From Marinoscillum pacificum (GTDB lineage: Bacteria; Bacteroidota; Bacteroidia; Cytophagales; Cyclobacteriaceae): a DNA stretch of 64,000 nucleotides. The stretch's first letter is position 1, and each line of letters starts with the position of its first letter. Shown piece after piece: positions 1 through 7,424 of the stretch. The stretch spans positions 248,001 to 312,000 of the forward strand of contig NZ_JAMZMJ010000006.1 of the NCBI RefSeq assembly GCF_024714495.1, given 5' to 3'. The notes under the pieces are model-generated. The model was not told the DNA's origin, ran no database searches, and worked only from the letters and a program-made list of their open reading frames with translations. The translations under genes were made by a program, and so were the position numbers.

Positions 1-53
1 AGAATTAGGCGAAGCGTTTTCATTGAAGCCATAACTCTTGTGGAAGGCTTTGG

Positions 54-440
54 TTATTTCTTCTTCTTTGGGTTGTTCTTGTTTTCTATTTCCAGAATTG
101 TGTTTTCAATGATCTCAAGAACCTTGTTGGTTTCTTTGAAAATTGCTTCTCTTGAAAACCGAAGTACAGTTAAGCCGATGTTTTCGAAATCCTTCTCTTG
201 CGAAATGTCTTTATTAGGAAAATGACTGTTTCCTTCCAGCTCAATCACCAGGAGCAATTCATGGCAGAAAAAGTCCGCGATGTAGTTTAACAAAGGTTTC
301 TGACGATGAAACTCATAGCCTTTCATCCGCTTGTCTTTCAGAAAATACCACAGCTTAATTTCTGTTTTGCTGCTCTTGTTTCTTCGTTTTCTGGCAATTT
401 CTACCAGCTCGGGGTTGTAGGGTATGATGATGCGTTTCAC
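54..440 (-). CDS. DUF559 domain protein (Vsr-like nuclease fold)
   Basis: A 128-residue protein with the layout of the DUF559 family, which is related to very-short-patch-repair endonucleases. Visible hallmarks are the N-terminal basic stretch ARKRRNKSSKTEIKLWYFLK (a helix with the conserved T-E-x-x-L-W), then the core YEFHRQKPLLNYIADFF with the acidic residue D57, and VIELEGNSH where family members carry E-x-D-G-x-x-H. The G-N-S-H variant replaces the usual Asp. It is followed by RxIGLTVLRFS-type strands (here ENIGLTVLRFSREAI). The Lys-rich tail ends the protein. Function in this family is not established; nuclease activity is inferred from fold only. It stands alone, divergent from the methyltransferase at 510. 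Confidence 0.8.
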   Translation of the reverse strand: MKRIIIPYNPELVEIARKRRNKSSKTEIKLWYFLKDKRMKGYEFHRQKPLLNYIADFFCHELLLVIELEGNSHFPNKDISQEKDFENIGLTVLRFSREAIFKETNKVLEIIENTILEIENKNNPKKKK

Positions 441-509
441 GTTTTTTCTGCAAGTTAACTTATCTCGAAAGCTATTTCAGGTCAGTGAGTAAATACTTAA
501 AATTGCACC

Positions 510-1670
510 GTGAAAACTATTGCACTCAAACCAGGAAAGGAAAGATCATTGGAGCGCAGACACCCATGGGTGTTTAGTGGGGCATTGAACTTACAGGAAA
601 ATATTGCGGATGGAGAGTTGGTTCGAGTAACCAATAAGAAAGGTCGGTTCCTTGGAATTGGCCATTTTCAAAATGCTTCCATTGCGGTTCGAATCATCTC
701 ATTTGAAGATCGCGCAATAGATCACCAGTTTTGGGTGGATGCCATTTCTGATGCAAGGGAAACACGTTCACGGTTGAGTTTGCCCAATGAGTCAACGGAC
801 ATTTATCGATTGGTTCATGGCGAAGGAGATCAGTTAACAGGACTGATCATCGATGTTTATGGTGACACAGCAGTGATCCAGCCACACAGTCAAGGTATGT
901 ATTTGCAAGCGAAGGATATTTGCTCGGCACTGAAAGAAGTGCTGGATGAATCTTTGAAAACCTGCATTTTGAAACACCCCAGTCATGTAAAGGACGATTC
1001 TGCCGAAGTACTTTTCGGTGAATCCAAAGAGATCTATCTAGCCAAAGAATGGGGAGTAACTTTCCAGTTGGATCTACTATATGGTCAGAAAACGGGCTTT
1101 TTTGTGGATCAGCGAGAAAACCGAAAACGACTCGGTGAATATAGTAAGGGCAAAAAAGTGCTTAATACATTCTGTTACAACGGTGGTTTTAGTCTGTGCG
1201 CCTTGAATGCAGGAGCGGAGAAAGTGGTGTCTATCGATGTGTCCAAATCAGCTATTGAGCAGACAAAAGAGAACCTGAAAATCAATGGCTATGATCCAGA
1301 AACACATGAGTGCATTGCCATGGATACGTTTGATTACATGCAGCAAAACGAGCAGGATTTTGATGTAATCGTATTGGATCCGCCGGCTTTTGCCAAGCAC
1401 ATGAGTGCCAGACACAACGCACTAAAGGGCTACACACGATTGAATGCTATGGCACTTCGCCAGATCAAACCTGGTGGGATACTTTTCACCTTTAGTTGCT
1501 CGCAAGTTGTAGACAAGACCTTGTTTTACAATGCGATCGTTGCGGCGGCCATTCAAGCTGGGCGAACCGTCAAGGTCTTGGAGCGTTTATCACAACCAGG
1601 AGATCATCCTGTCAGTATTTTCCATCCTGAAGGAGAGTACCTGAAAGGGTTGATTTTGGAGGTTTGGTAA
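510..1670 (+). CDS. Class I rRNA (cytosine-C5) methyltransferase, RlmI-like
   Basis: Predicted SAM-dependent methyltransferase of the RlmI/YccW family, which methylates a cytosine of 23S rRNA. Residues 1-70 form a PUA domain (ending GHFQNASIAVRII), followed by the EEHEE-type linker and a Rossmann catalytic domain. Visible motifs are KTGFFVDQR (194-202), SAM motif I VLNTFCYNGGFSL (217-229), DPPAF (290-294) and the SCSQ motif with C330, the candidate nucleophile. The start is GTG at 510, giving the usual family length of 386 residues and an intact PUA domain. It converges on the Trm112-like gene with only four bases between stops, so there is no room for a terminator. Exact target base is inferred from homology. 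Confidence 0.9.
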   Translation: MKTIALKPGKERSLERRHPWVFSGALNLQENIADGELVRVTNKKGRFLGIGHFQNASIAVRIISFEDRAIDHQFWVDAISDARETRSRLSLPNESTDIYRLVHGEGDQLTGLIIDVYGDTAVIQPHSQGMYLQAKDICSALKEVLDESLKTCILKHPSHVKDDSAEVLFGESKEIYLAKEWGVTFQLDLLYGQKTGFFVDQRENRKRLGEYSKGKKVLNTFCYNGGFSLCALNAGAEKVVSIDVSKSAIEQTKENLKINGYDPETHECIAMDTFDYMQQNEQDFDVIVLDPPAFAKHMSARHNALKGYTRLNAMALRQIKPGGILFTFSCSQVVDKTLFYNAIVAAAIQAGRTVKVLERLSQPGDHPVSIFHPEGEYLKGLILEVW

Positions 1671-1674
1671 ACAT

Positions 1675-1959
1675 TTACTCTTCCAATAAAGTCTTAGCGT
1701 TTTCAAGCATAAACCGGTCCGGGTTATGAGGATCTATTGATAAGCCCCATTTTTCCAATACCGGAGCTTCAAGACTTTTCTGTCTGTACTCGTCAGGCGT
1801 CATGATTGGAATGCTGTAAATGATGGGATAATATCTTTGGCAACTAGGGCAGGTCATCAGCCCTTCGATGATTTCATCATTTTCTTCTGTGAGTATAGTC
1901 ACTTCCAAATCTCCCTTGTCAAAAGGGCAACACATTTTTTCTAATAATGCTTTTCTCAT
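1675..1959 (-). CDS. Trm112-like small zinc-ribbon protein
   Basis: A protein of about 94 residues resembling Trm112/YcaR proteins. It has an N-terminal CCPFDKGDL, then LMTCPSCQRYYPI, then SIPIMTPDEYR, the position where the family has IPxMLxxEAR. One zinc-binding Cys of the usual CPxC pair is replaced (CPFD), so metal binding may be altered. The ATG at 1959 overlaps the TGA of the upstream ThiE-like gene as ATGA, which supports this start over the longer reading from 1992. Trm112 proteins in eukaryotes and archaea stabilise and activate class I methyltransferases. Its being in one operon with such a methyltransferase (3643-4368) suggests a partnership, which is inference. It is the last gene of the TPP-riboswitch operon. 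Confidence 0.75.
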   Translation of the reverse strand: MRKALLEKMCCPFDKGDLEVTILTEENDEIIEGLMTCPSCQRYYPIIYSIPIMTPDEYRQKSLEAPVLEKWGLSIDPHNPDRFMLENAKTLLEE

Positions 1960-2591
1960 ATCGATGGTTTTAGTGTTTTTAGTTTTGCGCAATAGGTCTT
2001 AGCAGCTTCTGTAGGATTATCAGCACTCATGATGCCAGAGATAACCGCGATTCCTTGAAAGTCCAGGTTTTTAAGTTGATCCAAGTTGTCTGGCCTGATA
2101 CCGCCAGAAAGGAATAATGGTAGATCTGTGATGGTTCTGGTTTGTAGTACAACCGCTGGAGATACAATCTCACAACTAGTAACGGAAGGTGACGGAAACA
2201 TGGCACAAAAACTTAGATAGGAAATCTGTTGCTGATCTGCCCATTTGATTTTTTGCAAATCGTTACCTACTGTTAACCCAATAACCTTATTGTGAAGATT
2301 GCTTTTTACCTGTTCCCAGTTTTTGGGTACTTCATCAAAGTGCACTCCGCTTAGTCCACATTCCTGGGCCAGTTGCCAATCTTCGTGCATCAACACAGGG
2401 ACTTTATAGCTGAATGCGACCTCTTTAATTTGATCAATTGTAGTTCGCTTTTGTCTCGAGCTAAAACCTTTAGGCCAATGATTCCAAATTTGGACAATGC
2501 TAACTCCGCCAGATAGTGCCTGAGATAGTCTTTCCAGTATAGCATCTTCACTAGATGGATCGATGACTAAATAAATACCTGATAGCTTCAT
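1956..2591 (-). CDS. Divergent ThiE/TenI-family protein
   Basis: TIM-barrel protein of the thiamine-phosphate synthase / TenI superfamily, about 211 residues from the ATG at 2591. That ATG overlaps the previous gene's TGA (ATGA), favouring it over upstream starts. The core order fits: GGVSIVQIW, YKVPVLMHED, LSGVHF, SFCAMFPSPS, LPLFLSGGIRPDNL, GIAVISGIMSA. However, residues expected for ThiE are changed: QLREK is QIWNH, the ND of the second strand region is HED, and GVHLGQxD is GVHFDEVP. Classical coupling of HMP-PP to thiazole phosphate is therefore doubtful. TPP control by the upstream riboswitch still ties it to thiamine metabolism. It could be a TenI-like isomerase or a new activity. Confidence 0.75.
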   Translation of the reverse strand: MKLSGIYLVIDPSSEDAILERLSQALSGGVSIVQIWNHWPKGFSSRQKRTTIDQIKEVAFSYKVPVLMHEDWQLAQECGLSGVHFDEVPKNWEQVKSNLHNKVIGLTVGNDLQKIKWADQQQISYLSFCAMFPSPSVTSCEIVSPAVVLQTRTITDLPLFLSGGIRPDNLDQLKNLDFQGIAVISGIMSADNPTEAAKTYCAKLKTLKPSI

Positions 2592-3643
2592 TTCCATCCT
2601 TTTTTTATCGCATTGAAAAAAGCAGCCCAATAGGGATCCTCACCAGAGTATTGATAGCTATTGCTATCGTCGATTTGATGGCAGCTTTCATCTTTTGTCA
2701 ATTCCCCAATGACTTGTGCAGAAATGCCATTGCTTGTAAGTGCATGTATGAGTTTCTCCCCTGCAGATGAATCTACGGCCATCAGCATTGAGCCAGCACC
2801 TATTGATTGTAACGGGTCAATTTCGAATAGTTGAGCGATGGATTGACATTCAGGAGTTACTACAATGCTTTCTTTATTAATTCGAAAACCGCACCCTGAA
2901 GCCTTACTCATTTCGTATACAGCTCCGACGATGCCACCTTCTGTGACATCATGCATAGCGTGCAGTTCTTTGCCTGCTATTAGCGTTTCTTTGGCAATTA
3001 AAGCCTCTTTAAGTGAAGACAATTTCCAAAAGTTTTCTGAAGCGGATTGCTGAATTTCTACTCCACAATTGTTTGCGACTGTTTCTGGAAATGCCATAGC
3101 CAGCAAAGAGGTTGATGACAATGCAGCGCTTTTAGTCATGATGATGATGTCTCCTGCTTTTGCCATTTTGCTCGTGAGAATTTGATCTAGAGGCGCATGT
3201 AAGAACATGGTGCCACCTCCGGAAATCGTAGATTCTTGACCGGGTATTTGTCCTGTGTGGCCTCCGGTGATCGCAATTTCATGTTGATCACACAATAAAT
3301 GAATGTGATTCCAATAAGACTTAAAGTCGTCTTTGGAAAGCGTACTTGGCAAGTTCAGCACAAACTGTGCATACTGCGGGCTGAAGCCCGTAGTGGCCAT
3401 ATCGTTGATTAACAAGTGTATGGACAGCCAAGCAGACACTTCCATACCGAGAGAAGGTATCAGCGAAAGCGGGTCGCTGGATATGGCCAGACCTTGCCCA
3501 CCTCCTAAATCGAGCACGGCTGTATCTACTCCAAATTGAGGACCTTGAGTCACGTCTGGTCTATTGTGACCGAGAGAATTCCACAAAAGGTCTTTAAAGT
3601 GTTGCTCGCCTACTTTTCCACTATTCGTTTCGAAAGCACCCAT
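2588..3643 (-). CDS. AIR-synthase-related (PurM/HypE/ThiL superfamily) protein
   Basis: A 351-residue protein with both halves of the AIR synthase fold. N-terminal marks are GVDTAVLDL and SDPLSLIPSLG followed by LINDMATTGFSP, comparable to the ND-x-x-x-x-G-x-x-P motif of HypE and ThiL. Then comes TGGHTGQIPG, and the C-terminal domain has HDVTEGGIVGAVYEM, the HDxTEGG signature. This superfamily uses ATP to activate small-molecule or thiocarboxamide substrates; ThiL phosphorylates thiamine phosphate. The gene overlaps the upstream methyltransferase stop as TAATG and the downstream ThiE-like start as ATGA, so translation is probably coupled. Acting as a ThiL-like kinase is an attractive guess given the TPP riboswitch, but the sequence looks closer to HypE-type proteins. 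Confidence 0.75.
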   Translation of the reverse strand: MGAFETNSGKVGEQHFKDLLWNSLGHNRPDVTQGPQFGVDTAVLDLGGGQGLAISSDPLSLIPSLGMEVSAWLSIHLLINDMATTGFSPQYAQFVLNLPSTLSKDDFKSYWNHIHLLCDQHEIAITGGHTGQIPGQESTISGGGTMFLHAPLDQILTSKMAKAGDIIIMTKSAALSSTSLLAMAFPETVANNCGVEIQQSASENFWKLSSLKEALIAKETLIAGKELHAMHDVTEGGIVGAVYEMSKASGCGFRINKESIVVTPECQSIAQLFEIDPLQSIGAGSMLMAVDSSAGEKLIHALTSNGISAQVIGELTKDESCHQIDDSNSYQYSGEDPYWAAFFNAIKKGWK

Positions 3644-4368
3644 TATACATCATTTAGTTGGATATGAAATCCAAAGAAGTCTCCATAAGGTACTTGCCAT
3701 TGCTGTGTTGGAAACCACTTAGGCAGGCCTGTAGCATTCCATCTAATCGTATAGTCTCTGTCTGGAAGAGCTTTGGAGACTAGTTCTTTGAGAGTTTTAG
3801 GCGTATAGAAATTGGCTGTGACGTAGTAATTGTTTCTACTAAATGCCTGTTGCACTCTTCTACGGATTAGTTTGGGCGTATTGCGATTCATCATGCCCAT
3901 AATGATTCCATATTTCCCCACTCGCACCGCTTCTCTAATGACAGCCACAGGATCTTTGTAGTATTCGAAGGTGGTCACGAATGCCAGAGCATCAAAGCTG
4001 TGATCTTTGAAAGGCATGTGATGAGAATCTGCTAAAACCAGGTCACCATCAAAGAGATGAACTCCTTGAGCAAGCATAAACGGTGATATGTCTCCGCCAG
4101 TAGCTTCAATGCCGATTTCATGCCACCACCTGGTAAACCGGGTAGTTCCACAGCCAAATTCAAGTAATGTTTTGACTCTGGTGTCTTTCTTGATGAGTTG
4201 CTCTAGCGTCTTTTTTTGCCATACTTCTTGTCTTTTGTATGGCCCTTCGTAGTAGTCTTCATAGTGGTCTGTATCGTCTCGGTTAAAGAACCACTCTTTT
4301 CTACCTTGCCAATTGCGGAGCTCACCGGTCGCAACGTCAAATTTTTGTTTAGTTGTGATATTACTCAT
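3643..4368 (-). CDS. Class I SAM-dependent methyltransferase, TPP-regulated
   Basis: A 241-residue methyltransferase of the UbiE/Methyltransf_11 type. SAM motif I is LLEFGCGTTRFTRWW (68-82), motif II is GGDISPFML, and the post-motif region is LADSHHMPFKDHSFDALAFVTTFEYYKDP. The N-terminus is rich in aromatic and acidic residues (HYEDYYEGPYKRQEVWQ). Substrate is not evident. It is the first gene of a four-gene operon. Its start codon lies within a hairpin downstream of the TPP aptamer, so its translation is predicted to be switched off by thiamine pyrophosphate. Methyltransferases are not part of the core thiamine pathway, so the role is open: modification of a thiamine-related compound, or of a partner shared with the Trm112-like protein. 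Confidence 0.85.
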   Translation of the reverse strand: MSNITTKQKFDVATGELRNWQGRKEWFFNRDDTDHYEDYYEGPYKRQEVWQKKTLEQLIKKDTRVKTLLEFGCGTTRFTRWWHEIGIEATGGDISPFMLAQGVHLFDGDLVLADSHHMPFKDHSFDALAFVTTFEYYKDPVAVIREAVRVGKYGIIMGMMNRNTPKLIRRRVQQAFSRNNYYVTANFYTPKTLKELVSKALPDRDYTIRWNATGLPKWFPTQQWQVPYGDFFGFHIQLNDV

Positions 4369-4398
4369 AGGTCATTCTTTTTTGACAACCTGAGTAAT
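4360..4398 (-). promoter_or_regulatory. Start-codon-sequestering hairpin of the TPP riboswitch
   Basis: Perfect 8-bp inverted repeat: ATTACTCA (4360-4367) and TGAGTAAT (4391-4398) on the plus strand, extended by GGT (4370-4372) against ACC (4388-4390). In the minus-strand transcript the 3' arm contains the ATG of the methyltransferase, so the hairpin would block initiation. The 5' arm is shared with an alternative pairing to the aptamer (see findings). Confidence 0.75.
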
Positions 4399-4434
4399 GC
4401 CCTGAAAATAGAAGATTAAATCATTGGATGATGA

Positions 4435-4513
4435 TTACAATTCCTACGCTGGCATTATCCAGATCAGGTTACGGGTATAATCTCAGCTCTCAATTTGGAG
4501 CACCCCCTTGTAA
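4435..4513 (-). promoter_or_regulatory. TPP riboswitch aptamer (THI element)
   Basis: Read on the minus strand, the segment contains the conserved THI-box blocks in order: GGGGGUGC, GCUGAGA, ACCC, AACCUGAUCUGG, AUAAUGCCAGCGUAGG. Closing stem P1 can be formed by UUACAA (4513-4508) with UUGUAA (4440-4435). It lies about 65 nt upstream of the methyltransferase start on the same strand and so controls the 4368-1675 operon. No intrinsic terminator follows it. The downstream sequence instead allows start-codon masking, so translational repression by TPP is the likely mode. Confidence 0.95.
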
Positions 4514-4527
4514 AATATTGATCGGGA

Positions 4528-4535
4528 CAAATGTA
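4528..4535 (-). promoter_or_regulatory. Promoter -7 element for the TPP-riboswitch operon
   Basis: TACATTTG on the minus strand matches the Bacteroidota -7 consensus TAnnTTTG. Predicted transcription start falls near 4520, a few bases before the aptamer closing stem, which is the expected arrangement. No clear -33 TTTG was found at the usual distance. Confidence 0.5.
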
Positions 4536-4645
4536 AGAAAGAAAGCATGGAAGAAGAAAATGGAAGAGTCGATAATAAGTCAAAAAAATGCTGATTTGTC
4601 AGAACCATTTGGTGATATACTTCATTATAAGTACCTACATAGAAA

Positions 4646-5770
4646 ATGAAAATACAAATGAGTACAGATAAACAACCACTATTGCAGCCATACGAGTCCA
4701 AAAACCTGAAACTTAGAAATCGGGTAGTGATGGCTCCAATGACAAGAAGCAGAGCGAATAATGCTGAAAAAGCAGCAACAGGGGACCTTCAAGGAACTTA
4801 TTATGAACAACGAGCGAGTGCAGGATTGATCATTACCGAAGGATCTCAGGTTTCAGAAAAAGCTGTAGGGTATATCAATACACCAGGCATACATTCTGCG
4901 GCTCAAGTAGCTGGGTGGAAGGAAGTAACCGAGAAAGTGCATGCTGCCGGAGGAACTATTTTCCTTCAGCTGTGGCATGTAGGTAGAATGTCCCATCCAG
5001 ATTTTCACAATGGTGACTTGCCACACTCAGCGAGTGCGATTAATCCAAACTCCAAATCATATACTCCTGAAGGATTTAAAGATACCGTCGCTCCGAAAGA
5101 GATGACGAAAGAAGATATCGAGCAGACTATAAAGGATTTTGCAAATGCTGCGAAAAACGCGATTGAAGCGGGGTTTGATGGTGTGGAGATTCACTCCTCT
5201 AATGGGTATTTATTCCATCAGTTTTTCAACGCTACTTCCAACCATAGAACAGATGAGTATGGAGGGAGTAAAGAAAACAGAGCGCGTTTCTTGTTTGAAG
5301 TATTGGACGCAGTAAAGCAACAAATTCCCATTCAAAAAGTGGGATTACGCTTGAATCCGTCACTGCATGGCATTTTTGGAATGACCATGGATGAAGACAC
5401 CATCCCAACGTTTGATTACATCATTGAGAAGTTGAATGACTATGATCTGGCGTATTTGCACCTGTCGGAGCCCTTTACAGATGTTTCAGAAATTCCGTAT
5501 GCTGAAACGCAAATAGCGAAAAGATATCGACCGATATACAAAGGAACTTTGATGATCAATTCGAATTTTGATCAGGAAAAAGGAAACCAAGTGATTGAGG
5601 ATGGTGATGCGGACCTAGTTGCTTTTGGTAAGCCATACATTTCCAATCCTGATTTGGTAGAGCGATTTGAGCAGGGTGTGGAGTTAACCGACTGGGATCA
5701 GGATACCTTCTACACTCCTGGGCATAAAGGGTATACAGACTATGAGGCTAAAACGGCTGTAAAAGCTTAA
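4646..5770 (+). CDS. Alkene reductase, Old Yellow Enzyme family (NemA-like)
   Basis: FMN-dependent NAD(P)H oxidoreductase of the OYE family, 374 residues, reducing activated C=C bonds and possibly nitro compounds. Visible marks are VVMAPMTRSRA (28-37), FLQLWHVGRMSHP around 106-118, the substrate-binding H183 and N186 in EIHSSNGYLFHQFF, and NHRTDEYGGSKENRARF. The C-terminal FMN phosphate-binding part VAFGKPYISNPDLVERF is intact. An in-frame ATG at 4658 (MSTDKQ) is an equally good start. It is divergent from the riboswitch operon and ends at a strong bidirectional hairpin. Cytosolic. No evidence that it is part of the thiamine regulon. Confidence 0.92.
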   Translation: MKIQMSTDKQPLLQPYESKNLKLRNRVVMAPMTRSRANNAEKAATGDLQGTYYEQRASAGLIITEGSQVSEKAVGYINTPGIHSAAQVAGWKEVTEKVHAAGGTIFLQLWHVGRMSHPDFHNGDLPHSASAINPNSKSYTPEGFKDTVAPKEMTKEDIEQTIKDFANAAKNAIEAGFDGVEIHSSNGYLFHQFFNATSNHRTDEYGGSKENRARFLFEVLDAVKQQIPIQKVGLRLNPSLHGIFGMTMDEDTIPTFDYIIEKLNDYDLAYLHLSEPFTDVSEIPYAETQIAKRYRPIYKGTLMINSNFDQEKGNQVIEDGDADLVAFGKPYISNPDLVERFEQGVELTDWDQDTFYTPGHKGYTDYEAKTAVKA

Positions 5771-5792
5771 AATTAGTTTGCACAATAAAATT

Positions 5793-5824
5793 AAGGCCAC
5801 CAGACGAAATCGTCTGGTGGCCTT
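5793..5824. terminator. Bidirectional intrinsic terminator
   Basis: Perfect inverted repeat with 14-bp arms, AAGGCCACCAGACG (5793-5806) and CGTCTGGTGGCCTT (5811-5824), with loop AAAT. It has A-rich sequence on the left and a short T run on the right. It sits between the convergent alkene reductase and plug-repeat genes and can serve both. Confidence 0.9.
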
Positions 5825-5846
5825 TTACTTTGTATCAATTAAATGA

Positions 5847-6383
5847 TTACTTCTTGGTAGTGATGATGATCACTCCTGTTTCAGAATTGTATTCTTTTTT
5901 TGCCTTCTCATCTTTGATCACATTAATTTTTTCAATACTCTCAGGAGACAGTTTGCTCAACTCTTCTTTGGAAGCCACTTTTCCATCAATGATAACCATT
6001 GGATCTCCTTCTCCACCTCTTATTTTGATGGTAGTCGATGCATTAGGATCCGCGTCGCTAGTTTTTCTAATCTTAAATTCCGTATCCAAAGGTTTTACTT
6101 CTTCATCAGAATTTGTAGAAGTAATCAAAATCACTCCATTCGGTGCATTGTATTCTTCCAGCGCTTTGTCACTTTTCAGCACATTCATTGACTTGATTTT
6201 TGCAGGATCTAGTAGTGAAATGATTTGGTGATCGTATTTGATACCGTCAATGTAAACATCTGGCTCCGCCCCATCTTTTAAACTTATTTTGACATCTTTT
6301 TTGACTTTTTTGTCCTGTGCCATCACACTTCCAGCAGTCAGACACCAGGCAGTAAGTCCTAATATGATATATTTTGATTTCAT
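5847..6383 (-). CDS. Secreted protein with two TonB-plug-like repeats
   Basis: A 178-residue exported protein with signal peptide 1-22 (cut after VMA). The body consists of two copies of a plug-like module: PDVYIDGIKYDHQIISLLDP...IKSMNVLKSDKALEEYNAPNGVILITS (about 41-90) and PMVIIDGKVASKEELSKLSP...IEKINVIKDEKAKKEYNSETGVIIITT (about 128-177). Each resembles the strand-helix-strand part of a TonB-dependent receptor plug, but there is no barrel. Such modules are also attached to M56/BlaR proteins in Bacteroidota. It is the third gene of an operon with an ECF sigma factor and an anti-sigma-like protein, so it is probably a regulon output or a sensor-partner. Exact role unknown. Confidence 0.75.
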   Translation of the reverse strand: MKSKYIILGLTAWCLTAGSVMAQDKKVKKDVKISLKDGAEPDVYIDGIKYDHQIISLLDPAKIKSMNVLKSDKALEEYNAPNGVILITSTNSDEEVKPLDTEFKIRKTSDADPNASTTIKIRGGEGDPMVIIDGKVASKEELSKLSPESIEKINVIKDEKAKKEYNSETGVIIITTKK

Positions 6384-6416
6384 TGTATTCTAAAGGTTTT
6401 GATTTAACAATTGGAT

Positions 6417-6821
6417 TTAGTTTGTAGCTACGTATATTTCAATCAGCTCATCGCTGTAGAGAATTTCTTTATCGTTTTCTTCTGCAGGAAACATAGATAG
6501 TGCTTCCTGAAGCATTTGTTCTTTTTGACTCAACGTCATTTCTGTATCATTTCCAATGGGGTAAAAGATGAATCCCAAAACCAGCACAACAGATGCTGCC
6601 GCTGCAGTTAATCCATAAAGGAAATGCTGTTTTTGCTTTTTTTCAGATTGGATTTTGTTCCAAATGATATCTTCTAGTCCTTCTGGTGGCGTTTGATTAT
6701 TTCTACTTACAAACTCCACCCATGGGTCGGACTCTTTTCCAGAGTTTTCAAAAAGCTCTTTTTCTTCCTGAAGGGAAGTTTCTCCATTCAGGTATTTCTT
6801 CATGATCTCATCTTTATTCAT
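6417..6821 (-). CDS. Probable single-pass anti-sigma factor
   Basis: A 134-residue protein with a cytoplasmic N-terminus (MNKDEIMKKYLNGETSLQEEKELFEN, the pattern of Bacteroidota anti-sigma N-domains), one transmembrane helix at about 68-90 and a 44-residue periplasmic tail. It overlaps the sigma factor gene by eight bases, the usual arrangement for a sigma/anti-sigma pair. There is no zinc-binding HxxxCxxC motif, so it is not a ZAS-type anti-sigma. The function is inferred from context and topology. Confidence 0.7.
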   Translation of the reverse strand: MNKDEIMKKYLNGETSLQEEKELFENSGKESDPWVEFVSRNNQTPPEGLEDIIWNKIQSEKKQKQHFLYGLTAAAASVVLVLGFIFYPIGNDTEMTLSQKEQMLQEALSMFPAEENDKEILYSDELIEIYVATN

Positions 6822-7317
6822 AGCTGTAGATCTTTTTGAGTTGTGTACTTAGATGTTTGCGTGCTCTTGAAAGTAATACTCGTATATGTTCTATTTTCAA
6901 TCCGGTTGCTGCTGCTATTTCTGCAAACTCCAATCCGTCAAGGTCTCTCATGGCCAAAACTTCACCTTGTTGTTCCGGAAGTTCTTGAATGAGTTCTCCA
7001 ATAATTCCATTCAGCTCCTTCCATTCAATTTCTGAATGAGAGCTCAGGTTGCTGGAAGTATTGATGTCAATAGCATCTGGTACCAATTTGATTTGACGTT
7101 TCTTCAATAAGTCCAAACAATGATTACGAGCAGTCAACACAACGAAACCAGTGATATTTGGATGTTTGGAAAGTTTTTTACGTTGTTTCCATAGTTTCAG
7201 CATCACTTCTTGCACTGCGTCACTGGCATCATCTCGGTTGCCCAACATCCGGGCTGCTACAGGATATATCTTCTGACTCAATGGAAGAATGGTCTCTCTA
7301 AACGTTGTACTGTTCAT
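6814..7317 (-). CDS. ECF RNA polymerase sigma factor
   Basis: A 167-residue sigma-70 family factor of the extracytoplasmic-function type. Region 2 spans LSQKIYPVAARMLGNRDDASDAVQEVMLKLWK and FVVLTARNHCLDLLKKR. Region 4 is LIQELPEQQGEVLAMRDLDGLEFAEIAAATGLKIEHIRVLLSRARKHL, with its helix-turn-helix. It heads an operon with an overlapping anti-sigma gene and the plug-repeat gene. This small three-gene set has no FecR and no TonB receptor, so it is distinct from the FecI/FecR locus at 20.9-24.1 kb. Confidence 0.9.
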   Translation of the reverse strand: MNSTTFRETILPLSQKIYPVAARMLGNRDDASDAVQEVMLKLWKQRKKLSKHPNITGFVVLTARNHCLDLLKKRQIKLVPDAIDINTSSNLSSHSEIEWKELNGIIGELIQELPEQQGEVLAMRDLDGLEFAEIAAATGLKIEHIRVLLSRARKHLSTQLKKIYSYE

Positions 7318-7424
7318 GTACTATCAATAACGACAATGGCGCTTCGGCATAACAGCGAGTCGAAACAATTTCTGCTAAAACTAGTTTAACTACCACCAAG
7401 AGCGAGTAACTAAACTGAACAATT

